The notes: a model not told the origin generated them from the sequence alone. Shown: positions 18,271 to 25,480, numbered from the stretch's first letter. The stretch is 36,184 nt of DNA from a bacterium (GCA_018824305.1 JAHJGM010000021.1:1-36184); one strand, 5' to 3'. Made by a program: numbers and translations.

Positions 18271-19055
18271 TTTTAGACGACATCATAAAAAGAACAAAAG
18301 AGGACTTGGAAAAAAGAGAAAAGGAGTTTAGTCTTGACTGGCTGGGGCGTTCGCTTGCTTTTAACGCAAGAGCTCCACGAGACGTGATCCCGTATTTGAA
18401 GTCTACGGAAGAAAATCCGTACCGCATTATCTCAGAAGTAAAAAAAGCGAGTCCTTCAAAAGGGGTCATACGTGAAGATTTTGACCCTCTTGCGATCGCT
18501 CAAGCTTATGAAAGAGGCGGCGCGAGTGCCATTTCTGTCCTTACGGAACCTCACTTCTTTCAAGGCGACTTGGAGTATCTCGCAGGCATACGCAGATATG
18601 TAAGCATTCCGCTTCTTAGAAAAGATTTCATCGTCTCAAAATATCAGATACTTGAAGCGATGGTATACGGGGCTGATTTTATCCTGCTCATCGCTGCTGC
18701 TCTTTCAAAAGGCGAATTAAAAGAGCTTCTCGAATATACTCGTCATCTTGGTATGGAAGCTTTAGTCGAAGTCCATGACAAAACAGACCTTACAAAAGCG
18801 ATCTATGCAGGTTCTGACATCATTGGGATAAATCACAGAAACCTTCAGACTTTTGAGATGAATATGAACCTCTCTTATGAGCTTATTCCACTCATTCCAA
18901 ATGGAAAGATCATCGTCGCAGAGAGCGGCATCTATGAACACGGACAGCTGGAAGACCTTGCAAAAGCAGGTGTCGATGCGTTTTTGGTAGGTGAATCACT
19001 TATGCGTCAAGATAATGTGGAAGAGGCTCTTAAAAAGCTTAAATACGGGGAATAA
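18267..19055 (+). CDS. trpC: Indole-3-glycerol-phosphate synthase
   Basis: A 262-residue TIM-barrel enzyme of tryptophan synthesis, forming indole-3-glycerol phosphate from CdRP. Catalytic motifs are visible: [40 protein letters not shown] and VAESGI. Monofunctional, not fused to TrpF. It is the last gene of an operon of otherwise unrelated functions, separated from other trp genes, as in C. jejuni. It is followed by a terminator hairpin at 19069. Confidence 0.96.
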   Translation: MILDDIIKRTKEDLEKREKEFSLDWLGRSLAFNARAPRDVIPYLKSTEENPYRIISEVKKASPSKGVIREDFDPLAIAQAYERGGASAISVLTEPHFFQGDLEYLAGIRRYVSIPLLRKDFIVSKYQILEAMVYGADFILLIAAALSKGELKELLEYTRHLGMEALVEVHDKTDLTKAIYAGSDIIGINHRNLQTFEMNMNLSYELIPLIPNGKIIVAESGIYEHGQLEDLAKAGVDAFLVGESLMRQDNVEEALKKLKYGE

Positions 19056-19062
19056 ATCCTCG

Positions 19063-19072
19063 TTACATGTAA
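19063..19072. repeat. TTACATGTAA palindrome downstream of trpC
   Basis: An exact copy 8 bp after the trpC stop, running directly into the trpC terminator stem. Confidence 0.85.
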
Positions 19073-19093
19073 GATTTTTTTATCTTACTTTTT
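19069..19093 (+). terminator. Intrinsic terminator of the trpC operon
   Basis: GTAAGAT (19069-19075) pairs with ATCTTAC (19082-19088) across a six-T loop and is followed by TTTTT. The left arm shares sequence with the TTACATGTAA palindrome. Confidence 0.6.
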
Positions 19094-19206
19094 CAATTTT
19101 ATGAATTGAACAGATGAGTCGCACACCATAAAATATAAATGCTGCTACTGCTACAAATATACCAGAAGAATCTTGTATTACTTTCAATCCTATTTTTTTG
19201 CAACAT
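19080..19206 (-). pseudogene. Small one-TM membrane protein gene, frameshifted at an A7 run
   Basis: An ATG (19204-19206) follows an excellent Shine-Dalgarno sequence (AAGGAGACAAA). The ATG frame gives only a 35-residue, poor-looking peptide. Skipping one base of the A7 run right after the third codon gives MLQKIGLKVIQDSSGIFVAV followed by AAFIFYGVRLICSIHKIEKVR and a stop: about 41 residues with one membrane helix and a basic tail. That is a plausible small membrane protein. The locus is therefore a pseudogene, a phase-variable gene, or an assembly homopolymer error. I do not recognise a family. Confidence 0.4.
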
Positions 19207-19341
19207 TTTGTCTCCTTTAATTACGGTATTATCTATTACAAAGATGAAGAAACTATGAAGAAAACAGAACTCTTCCTTGTTTTATGAATTATAAAAATAT
19301 ATTATTACAGCATGATTTCATAGAGTGATAAAATATAAATT

Positions 19342-19351
19342 TTACATGTAA
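19342..19351. repeat. TTACATGTAA palindrome in the trpC-HEPN spacer
   Basis: An exact copy in the 19207-19704 gap. This gap otherwise holds the solo repeat half (19375-19595), a variant palindrome GTACATGTAA at 19609, and the promoter of the next gene. Confidence 0.85.
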
Positions 19352-19374
19352 AGACTTCATTTCATATCTTTCAT

Positions 19375-19595
19375 ATTTCTTGGCTCTATAGATATTGTAA
19401 CTGACATAACAAGTTTTGTTGTCCATGTGTGGCACTTTGGATTTTAGTCTTTTTGACCAAGAGGAGTCGTTAAGAAAATGCAACTGTTTGAGGAGCGAAG
19501 CCCGAGTTTTGCATTTTTAGACGAAGCGACCGAAAAAAGGCGTAAAGAAATCCTACCGTGACACGATTTTTGGTTACTTTTTCTAAAAAAGTGAC
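19375..19595 (+). repeat. Interspersed repeat element, solo half-copy
   Basis: Collinear with 670-895. Shared blocks include ATTTC(T/C)TGGCTCT-like left ends, CTTTGGATTTTAGTCTTTTT, AACTGTTTGAGG, GCGACCGAAAAA and CCGTGACACGATTTTT. It ends in the same kind of poly-T/poly-A hairpin (GTTACTTTTTCTAAAAAAGTGAC at 19573-19595). By eye the identity is about 75%. The inverted left half seen at 507-645 is not present here. Confidence 0.75.
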
Positions 19596-19663
19596 AAAGA
19601 GAAAGCCTGTACATGTAAGCAGATTTATTTATTTATACATTTTGTCATTTCGGAATAAATGAA

Positions 19664-19694
19664 TATAATGTTTGTGAATAAATACTAAGTATTT
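19664..19694 (+). promoter_or_regulatory. Promoter and operator-like palindrome of the HEPN-like gene
   Basis: TATAAT at 19664-19669 is followed, about where transcription would start, by AAATACT-A-AGTATTT (19680-19694), a perfect 7-bp inverted repeat. The gene's AGGGAG Shine-Dalgarno sequence comes immediately after. This layout suits autoregulation, but the repeat is short and AT-rich. Confidence 0.45.
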
Positions 19695-19704
19695 AGGGAG
19701 TATC

Positions 19705-20130
19705 ATGAATGAGATTCTAAATATTAATGCTCATCTTAAATATGTTGAATTTCTTCTTTATATATTTGATTATGAAAAAGATGATTTAACACTTGGAGAA
19801 ATACGAAAACAGTTTTTTGAAAAATTTGGAACAAATCATGATTTACTAAATCAGAATTTCGGCATTTATAGATTGCTCTCATTGATTTTGATAAAAGAAG
19901 AATATAAAAATCAAAAAGTTACCCTAGAAGGTGATATTCAAAAAATTAAAATAATTCGAGATGCTATTGCTCATCATAAGTTTACAATTAACGAGCAAGG
20001 TTATACATTTACAAGCAATTCTGGAACAGTGTCATTGAACTATGATGAATTTCAAAAGTTCATACATAAAATTGAGAATGATTTTTATGGTCAGAAACTA
20101 ACAAATCAAATGGATTCAATTAAAAAGTAA
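19705..20130 (+). CDS. Hypothetical protein with HEPN-like Rx4H motif
   Basis: A 141-residue, largely helical cytoplasmic protein. The segment IIRDAIAHHKF (R85-x4-H90) matches the Rx4-6H catalytic motif of HEPN-domain ribonucleases, placed at the start of a C-terminal helix as in that superfamily. No antitoxin-like partner gene (for example a MNT nucleotidyltransferase) is adjacent. Codon use is more AT-rich than in neighbouring genes, and it lies among repeats, which suggests acquisition. The HEPN assignment rests on one motif and on helical character; it could instead be an unrelated helical protein. Confidence 0.6.
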   Translation: MNEILNINAHLKYVEFLLYIFDYEKDDLTLGEIRKQFFEKFGTNHDLLNQNFGIYRLLSLILIKEEYKNQKVTLEGDIQKIKIIRDAIAHHKFTINEQGYTFTSNSGTVSLNYDEFQKFIHKIENDFYGQKLTNQMDSIKK

Positions 20131-20161
20131 TGAGCAACTTTTTGATTACTAATTTTAAATA

Positions 20162-20187
20162 TTACATGTAAGAACTCTTACATGTAA
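20162..20187. terminator. Paired TTACATGTAA hairpin between convergent genes
   Basis: Two exact palindromes are arranged as TTACATGTAAG-AACT-CTTACATGTAA, an 11-bp perfect stem with a 4-nt loop. It lies in the 68-bp space between the HEPN-like gene (plus) and yqeY (minus). The same geometry recurs at 32445-32470. A bidirectional terminator role is inferred from position; there is no canonical T-run. Confidence 0.55.
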
Positions 20188-20198
20188 AGAAAAATTAT

Positions 20199-20642
20199 TT
20201 ACGAAAGTAACGCTTTCGCACACTCGTTGATGCGCTTCCCATCAACTTTTCCAGCCAGCTCTTTACTAGCCATTCCCATTACTTTTCCGATATCTTTCAT
20301 AGAAGCAGCTTCGGTTTTTGCGATGATCTCTTTGAGTGCGGCGCTTAGCTCATCGTCACTTAGCTGTTTAGGCAGGTACGGTTCATAGTAAGCTATCTCC
20401 GAACTCTCTTTTTCTACCAGATCATCGCGTCCTGCAGTTTGGTATTGCTCGATCGCATCGTTTCTCTGTTTGATCTGTTTTTGGATGATCTTGACGACAT
20501 CATCGTCGCTCAGCTCTTTTCTCTCATCCACTTCTATCTGTTTAAAAGCACTGCTTAACAGTCTCAGCGCATCGCGTTTTGCGTTGTCTTTTGCCTTCAT
20601 AGCCTCTTTGATGTCTGTATTGATCTGCTCTTTTAAACTCAT
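20199..20642 (-). CDS. yqeY: GatB/YqeY domain-containing protein
   Basis: A 147-residue helical protein of the YqeY family, related to the tRNA-binding tail domain of GatB. The family pattern is clear: an N-terminal helix with RDALRLLSSAFKQIEVD, EQYQTAGRDDLVEKE in the middle, and a C-terminal MGKVMG-like IGKVMGMASKELAGKVDGKRI. A role in tRNA-dependent amidation or tRNA binding is suspected but unproven. Its Shine-Dalgarno sequence is AAGGAT. An extended -10 (TGGTATAAT) on the minus strand ends at 20671 and overlaps the flgH sigma-54 promoter. Confidence 0.9.
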   Translation of the reverse strand: MSLKEQINTDIKEAMKAKDNAKRDALRLLSSAFKQIEVDERKELSDDDVVKIIQKQIKQRNDAIEQYQTAGRDDLVEKESSEIAYYEPYLPKQLSDDELSAALKEIIAKTEAASMKDIGKVMGMASKELAGKVDGKRINECAKALLS

Positions 20643-20650
20643 AAATATCC

Positions 20651-20667
20651 TTGGTACTTTTTTTGCT
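20651..20667 (+). promoter_or_regulatory. Sigma-54 (RpoN) promoter of flgH
   Basis: TTGGTACTTTTTTTGCT matches the consensus TTGGCAC-N5-TTGCT with one mismatch and exact GG-N10-GC spacing (GG at 20653-20654, GC at 20665-20666). Transcription would start near 20678, about 49 bp before flgH. Middle and late flagellar rod, ring and hook genes in Campylobacterota are commonly RpoN-dependent. The divergent yqeY -10 (20671-20676) overlaps it. Confidence 0.7.
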
Positions 20668-20726
20668 AGTATTATACCAAGAGCTGTTAAAGCTGCCCTT
20701 TATATCACAGGAAAAGAAGAATTATA

Positions 20727-21443
20727 ATGATTAAAATTATTTTTGTTAGTTTATATGTTATGATAATAGGTACAAATTGTAATGCGAGTTTCGTCGATCC
20801 GGACATGGACTTTACCCCGCCTAAATATGTAGCGGAGATGCCGGAGAAGAAAGCGGATAAAGACTTCGTCTATCAGGGAAGCATCTTTGGAAGAGGCGAT
20901 AATCCGCTTTTTGCAGATCACAAGGCTATGCATGTCAATGATATTGTGACGGTTCTTATCTCTGAAGCTGTAAAAAGCAGCAATACCGGTTCAAAAGCAA
21001 TGTCAAGCAGTGACAACAGTAACCTTGGCGGCGGTGTCTTTACAACGGGTAACGGAGCTACGAGTACAGTCGCGCAGTTTGAGAAACAGATAAACGGATT
21101 GACGGATATAAAATTTAACAGTGCTTCGACGAGCTCTTTTTCGGGTAAGGGTTCAGATACAAAGAATGCAACCTTTAACACGACCGTATCGGCAAGAGTC
21201 GTGAAAGTCTTGGAAAATGGAAATTATTTTATTGCCGGAAAACGTGAGATTTTGATTGACAACGAAAAACAGGTCGTTCAAGTCAGCGGTGTCATAAGAC
21301 CTTACGACATAAGTCAAAACAATCAAATAAGTTCCTCACAGATCAGCGATGCGAAAATACTTTATCAAACAGAGGGAGATATCAATCGTGCGACAAAACA
21401 AAAATGGGGAACCAAGATTATTCAGAACGTTTGGCCGTTTTAG
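20727..21443 (+). CDS. flgH: Flagellar L-ring protein FlgH
   Basis: A 238-residue outer-membrane ring protein of the flagellar basal body. Family landmarks are GSIFGRGDNPLFADHKAMHVNDIVTVLISE and the C-terminal KWGTKIIQNVWPF. FlgH is normally a lipoprotein; here the signal peptide has C18 preceded by G-T-N, a poor lipobox, with signal peptidase I cleavage after A20 as the alternative. A sigma-54 promoter is positioned upstream. Its 3' end overlaps the start of the transglutaminase-like gene. Confidence 0.95.
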   Translation: MIKIIFVSLYVMIIGTNCNASFVDPDMDFTPPKYVAEMPEKKADKDFVYQGSIFGRGDNPLFADHKAMHVNDIVTVLISEAVKSSNTGSKAMSSSDNSNLGGGVFTTGNGATSTVAQFEKQINGLTDIKFNSASTSSFSGKGSDTKNATFNTTVSARVVKVLENGNYFIAGKREILIDNEKQVVQVSGVIRPYDISQNNQISSSQISDAKILYQTEGDINRATKQKWGTKIIQNVWPF

Positions 21444-22947
21444 CAGTTTATTACTCATCAGTGCAATTGCACTGAATGCGGGTGCTTTTGAGGATTTTAA
21501 AAGAACCCAGAACGAATCTTTCAAAAAATATAAAGATGAAAAAGATACCGAGTTCAACAACTACTTAAAGCAACAGTGGAAAGAGTATAAAGAGTTCGTC
21601 GGACAATCTGCGTATGAAGAACCAAAACCAAAAACCATCCCAAAAACTACCTTTGTCGAGCCAAAAAGTCTCGGCCCTAAAATCATCATAAAAATAAAAC
21701 CGCCTGTTGAAGTTCCAAAAGCACCTGTAGTCGTGCAACCAAAGCAAGAGGTCGCAGAACAACCAAAAGAGGTACAAAAGCCTGAGGTCGTACAACAACC
21801 TAAGGTCGAAGAAAAAAAAGCTCCGGTCGTCGTTGTGAAAAAAGTAGAGGTTCCAAAAAAAGATATCAATTTTGTTTTTTACGGTTCGATGGTAGGCTTT
21901 GACATTCCAAAAAATATGCGAACAGCAACTTTTTCTCCGATGGAACAAGAGGGGATCGCAAACTTCTTCGATGTTGTGGCATCGAGCGACTACAAAGATC
22001 TTGTAAATGAGATAAAAACTGTTCAACAGGAGTTAAATCTCAATGACTGGGGTGTTTATCTTTTAGTAAACGAGATCTCATCAAAAGTTTTTGACAATCA
22101 AGACGACAGGACGCTTTTAAGCTGGTTTGTGTTTAACAAACTGGGCTATTCCGTGAGAGTGGGCATTGCAAATAAACATGTCGTCATGCTTCATTACTCC
22201 AAAAAAGTCATCTATTCTACACCAAGCTATACTTTGAGCGATAAAAAATATTATGCGCTTTCTTTTTACAATAAAAGCGGTGTAGGGCGTTTATTTACTT
22301 ACAATAAGGATTACCCTGATTCAACGAAAGCTTTTGATCTCAGTATCAAAGTGCTTCCGAATTTTGTGGACGACAGCAATGCAAAAAATTTGAAGTTTAA
22401 ATATGAGGGAAAAGAGTACGCGGTGAACTTTGACTATAATAAAAATATTATAGATTTCATGGCTTCATATCCGCAGGCTGATTATGATACATATTTTGAT
22501 GCGCCTATCGAAAACAAGACCTATGAGCAGATCGCTATTGAACTGAAAAAATATCTTGACGGCAAACGTGCTAGTGATGCGATGAACTTCGTGCTTTCAT
22601 TTGTACAACATGCATTTTTATACCAAACGGATCCTCAGCAGTTTGGAAGAGAAAAACCGATGTTTGCCGAGGAGACTCTGTACTATGACAAGTCGGACTG
22701 CGAGGACAGGGCAGTCTTGTACGCATATTTGATGAAAAAACTTTTCAACGTAAATATCGTGGGTATCAAGTATAAAGACCATATGGCAACAGCAGTGCAG
22801 ATACCTCTGGGCGGAGATGCGGTAACCGTAGATAATAAACGTTTTGTCATTGCAGATCCGACATATATCAATGCGACTATAGGACAAAGTATGCCGCAGT
22901 ATAAAAGTGTCATACCCGATACGTTTATCACTGTAAAAGTAGACTAG
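21388..22947 (+). CDS. Periplasmic transglutaminase-like (papain-fold) protein
   Basis: About 519 residues from a GTG at 21388, chosen because AGGGAGA lies 8 nt upstream; an ATG at 21349 lacks such a site. The gene begins inside flgH (56-bp overlap). The signal peptide ends near the NAGA segment. Next come a charged helical stretch, then a Pro/Lys/Val-rich linker at about 81-157 (repeated KxEVxxPK units). The C-terminal domain has a Cys-His-Asp triad: C438 in SDCEDR, H465 in KDHMATAV, D490 in IADPTY. An earlier segment, QDDRTLLSWFVFNKLGYSV, resembles a second copy with Cys replaced by Gln (Q238). Coupling to flgH suggests an envelope role near the flagellum, but no function is known to me. 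Confidence 0.75.
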   Translation: MRQNKNGEPRLFRTFGRFSSLLLISAIALNAGAFEDFKRTQNESFKKYKDEKDTEFNNYLKQQWKEYKEFVGQSAYEEPKPKTIPKTTFVEPKSLGPKIIIKIKPPVEVPKAPVVVQPKQEVAEQPKEVQKPEVVQQPKVEEKKAPVVVVKKVEVPKKDINFVFYGSMVGFDIPKNMRTATFSPMEQEGIANFFDVVASSDYKDLVNEIKTVQQELNLNDWGVYLLVNEISSKVFDNQDDRTLLSWFVFNKLGYSVRVGIANKHVVMLHYSKKVIYSTPSYTLSDKKYYALSFYNKSGVGRLFTYNKDYPDSTKAFDLSIKVLPNFVDDSNAKNLKFKYEGKEYAVNFDYNKNIIDFMASYPQADYDTYFDAPIENKTYEQIAIELKKYLDGKRASDAMNFVLSFVQHAFLYQTDPQQFGREKPMFAEETLYYDKSDCEDRAVLYAYLMKKLFNVNIVGIKYKDHMATAVQIPLGGDAVTVDNKRFVIADPTYINATIGQSMPQYKSVIPDTFITVKVD

Positions 22948-23082
22948 CGCAGTTGTGGCGTATGCGAGTATTCAAAAGAGAATGATGATCTGTACAAACT
23001 TCTTTCCTGTGCGGACAAAGAACTTTACAAAGCCAAAGAACTCGGCAGAAACCGAGTCGTTAGCTTAAGCCGTGAAGATTAG
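22948..23082 (+). pseudogene. GGDEF (diguanylate cyclase) C-terminal remnant
   Basis: The 44 codons after the TAG of the transglutaminase-like gene stay open in the same frame and encode the end of a GGDEF domain: SCGVCEYSKENDDLYKLL, then CADKELYKAKELGRNRVV. The family pattern is S-x-G-V-A...D...LL..AD.ALY.AK..GRNRV. The GGDEF active site and everything upstream are missing. There is no start codon of its own, so it is a fossil. Its end overlaps the convergent sulP stop by 4 bp. Confidence 0.8.
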
Positions 23083-24623
23083 TAGTTATAGGCTACTTTA
23101 TATGTCGGATCGTCATTTGCTTCTACAAATGTGCAGTGTCTTCCCGCAGCGATAAGAAGGTTTTTACAGTCCTTACTTAGATGGCGGAGCATGAGTGTCT
23201 TGCCTGCATCCTCATATTTTTTTGTTATGACATTGATGGCTTCAACGCCTGATGAGTCCATGACACGTGCATTTTTAAACTCCAGTATCACTCTTTCACT
23301 GTCATTTTCGACATCGAAGATATCCATAAACGAGCTAGATGATCCAAAAAACAAAGGGCCTTCGAGTTCATATATCTTTGTGCCATCATCGGTAAAACTT
23401 ACTTTTGCGTAGATACGGGCATGTTTCCATGCAAACACGAGTGCAGAGATGATGACACCTGCGATCACAGCTGTTGCAAGATCGGAAAATACGGTAATAA
23501 GTGTTACGGAGACGACGATAAAAGCGTCCTCGCGAGGCATATGTTTTAGATGAGAAAAACTGCTCCACTCAAATGTCCCGATGCTCACCATAAACATGAT
23601 CCCTACAAGTACGGCAATAGGGATGATGTTTAGCGTATCAGTCAGTGATGCCACCAGTACCATCAAACCGATGGCAGCCGTAACGCCTGAGAGACGTCCA
23701 AGACCGCCTGAGGTAAAGTTGATGATGGATTGTCCGATCATCGCACATCCAGGCATACCGCCAAATACTCCACATGTAATGTTTCCGGTACCCAAGGCGA
23801 TACACTCTTTGTTTCCGCTTCCTCTGGTCTCACTCATCTCATCTAAAACAGAAAGTGTCAGAAGTGACTCGATAAGACCTACCATTGCAACGATAACAGC
23901 GTATGGAAGAACCATCTTTATCGCTTCAAAACTCAAAATTGTATCGGGTAGATGAAAAGATGGGAGATGTCCTTTGAACTCGGCAAGATTTGCCATATTG
24001 CCCACAAGCATAGTGTCTACATGTAGATAATAAACGCCTATAGTAAGTGCGATGATAGCGACGAGTCCCGATGGTACCGCTTTTGTCAATTTCGGTAAAA
24101 AATACATGATGAGCATCGTGATACCGACAAGGATATACATGGCATAACCCTGACCGTGAAAGAACTTGAACTGCGCCATAGCGATAACGATAGCAAGTCC
24201 GTTAACAAACCCGTAGATCGCAGGAAGCGGTACTAAACGGATAAATTTTCCAAGTTTTAAAACACCTGCCCCTATCTGGATTAGACCTGCTAAAACAGCT
24301 GCAAGGGTGATGTACTGCAGCACTCCAAATGCCAAAGCGTCACCGCTTAGACCCTGTGAGATAAGCAATGAGCGAGACTCAAGCGTCAGTCCGACTAAAA
24401 CAACCGCAACAGAACCTGTCGCTCCGCTGATCATTCCCGGTTTACCGCCGATGAGAGCCGTGATAAGACCGAGGATAAAAGCGGTATATAAACCTACTAT
24501 CGGGCTTACATCGACGATAAAAGCAAATGCGATGGCTTCGGGAACGAGGGCGACGGCGACGACAAGTCCTGAAAGGATGTCGTTTTTGATGTTGGAGGTA
24601 TTGTATTTTCGTATATCAAACAA
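23079..24623 (-). CDS. SulP family inorganic anion transporter with STAS domain
   Basis: A 514-residue membrane transporter of the SLC26/SulP family. The membrane domain (about residues 10-400) starts with the conserved VALVPEAIAFAF helix and the GKPGMISGATGSVAV motif. The cytoplasmic STAS domain follows at about 415-510 (ILEFKNARVMDSSGVEAI). Family members move sulfate, bicarbonate or dicarboxylates, often with Na+ or H+; the substrate here is not determined. For a chemolithoautotroph, sulfate or bicarbonate are both reasonable. The start is a TTG with AAGGTC upstream and TATAAT at 24659-24664. The gene ends against the GGDEF remnant. Confidence 0.88.
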   Translation of the reverse strand: MFDIRKYNTSNIKNDILSGLVVAVALVPEAIAFAFIVDVSPIVGLYTAFILGLITALIGGKPGMISGATGSVAVVLVGLTLESRSLLISQGLSGDALAFGVLQYITLAAVLAGLIQIGAGVLKLGKFIRLVPLPAIYGFVNGLAIVIAMAQFKFFHGQGYAMYILVGITMLIMYFLPKLTKAVPSGLVAIIALTIGVYYLHVDTMLVGNMANLAEFKGHLPSFHLPDTILSFEAIKMVLPYAVIVAMVGLIESLLTLSVLDEMSETRGSGNKECIALGTGNITCGVFGGMPGCAMIGQSIINFTSGGLGRLSGVTAAIGLMVLVASLTDTLNIIPIAVLVGIMFMVSIGTFEWSSFSHLKHMPREDAFIVVSVTLITVFSDLATAVIAGVIISALVFAWKHARIYAKVSFTDDGTKIYELEGPLFFGSSSSFMDIFDVENDSERVILEFKNARVMDSSGVEAINVITKKYEDAGKTLMLRHLSKDCKNLLIAAGRHCTFVEANDDPTYKVAYNY

Positions 24624-24658
24624 ATTTTTGACCTTTATAAAAATAATAAAATTTCGCG

Positions 24659-24664
24659 ATTATA
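24659..24664 (-). promoter_or_regulatory. -10 box of the SulP gene
   Basis: A minus-strand TATAAT 35 bp upstream of the TTG start, in the context GGATATAATCGCGAAATTTTA. The valS promoter has a closely similar TTATAATCGCGCAATTTTA. Confidence 0.5.
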
Positions 24665-24717
24665 TCCAAAGAGTTATGAAGGCTTGCTTGAGCTGTTTGT
24701 GTGAGAGTTTTTAGAAT

Positions 24718-24743
24718 CTTAAAGGCGTATGTTCGCCTTTAAG
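24718..24743. terminator. 10-bp perfect stem-loop between the 179-residue gene and sulP
   Basis: CTTAAAGGCG and CGCCTTTAAG form a perfect stem with a 6-nt loop, 8 bp past the end of the 24752-25291 gene. No T-run follows on either strand, although the base of the stem is A/T rich. It probably ends or stabilises that gene's transcript. Confidence 0.6.
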
Positions 24744-24751
24744 AGAGAGAG

Positions 24752-25291
24752 TTAGCCCATTTTTAGTGCGCAAGCCTCTTCGTAAGGCATTTTTTTAGCG
24801 TAGAAAGTCGCTGTTTTTAGTCCGTCGTAAAGGGCATCTAGCTTCTCCTCGGCACCCATACGTTTGAGCTCTTTTTTATCCAGATCGGCATGAGAGATAA
24901 GTTCGTTCCAAACAGAACTTTCATCAAGTGCAAATGCATTGACGGTGATACCGTTATATTCAAAGATCGCATCACTTAGAAGATTGTTGATAAAAAGCGT
25001 GAGTATCGTTTTTGGCATAAAGATATCTTTGTAGAGTTCAAACGCTTTTTCAAAGTTGGCAAAATCATCTAGTTCGGCTGCAAATAAAAGTGTTGATTCA
25101 GCATCTGTTATGACAATAGCATGTTTTAGCATAAGTTTTGGAGGCAACTGTTTTTCAGGTGAAAGGAACTCGCCTGCTGTGATGATAAGCTCTCCTCTAT
25201 ATCCAAAGCGTCCTGCTGTTTCTAATGCACCTCTTAAAGAAGGCTGCCACTGTAACTCGTTTTCGTATATGTAATCAATAGGTGTTCCCAT
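24752..25291 (-). CDS. Hypothetical cytoplasmic protein
   Basis: A 179-residue soluble protein without signal peptide or membrane segments. I do not recognise the family. It looks mixed alpha/beta, with hydrophobic strands (GELIITAGEF, KHAIVITD, STLLFAAEL), a helix-rich middle (FEKAFELYKDIFM) and a charged helical C-terminus with EEKLDALYDGLKTATFYAKK. The ATG has a good AAGGA Shine-Dalgarno sequence 7 nt upstream. It is probably transcribed alone or with upstream msrPQ; 160 bp separates it from msrQ. A strong stem-loop follows it. Confidence 0.7.
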   Translation of the reverse strand: MGTPIDYIYENELQWQPSLRGALETAGRFGYRGELIITAGEFLSPEKQLPPKLMLKHAIVITDAESTLLFAAELDDFANFEKAFELYKDIFMPKTILTLFINNLLSDAIFEYNGITVNAFALDESSVWNELISHADLDKKELKRMGAEEKLDALYDGLKTATFYAKKMPYEEACALKMG

Positions 25292-25320
25292 TTGATGTTC
25301 CTTGGTTTTGGATTGTATCC

Positions 25321-25480
25321 GATCAAGATTTGTTTGAGCACCGTAAGGAAATGGAGCATGCTGCTGCGCGGCTTAAAAGAAGTTATAAATACCAATGCAT
25401 ATAGTATGCCAGCATATAGTGACGTTTATGTCATGAAAGATAAAGAGAATTTAGATCTTTATCATCTTGGTACGTTGTAA
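25321..25480 (+). pseudogene. Possible decayed gene fragment between msrQ and the 179-residue gene
   Basis: One frame gives DQDLFEHRKEMEHAAARLK from 25321. Skipping one A of the AAAA at 25375-25378 continues as EVINTNAYSMPAYSDVYVMK and ends [13 protein letters not shown] at a TAA (25478-25480). Joined, this reads like about 50 residues of a real, hydrophilic protein C-terminus. There is no convincing start or ribosome site, and its end overlaps the convergent msrQ by 30 bp. I do not recognise it, and chance similarity to protein is possible. Confidence 0.25.

Noticed and set aside
19192-19206. Programmed -1 frameshift at the A7 run
   Set aside because: The heptamer A AAA AAT is present, but a -1 shift leads straight to TAG. 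The open frame needs +1 (or loss of one A), so classical -1 frameshifting does not rescue it.
21349-21387. ATG start for the transglutaminase-like gene
   Set aside because: No ribosome site precedes it and it lengthens the overlap with flgH. GTG 21388 has AGGGAGA 8 nt upstream and leaves a better signal peptide.
25292-25480. 62-codon open frame starting MMFLGFGLYP
   Set aside because: The first half is not protein-like, while a different frame is; only its last third may be a genuine remnant.
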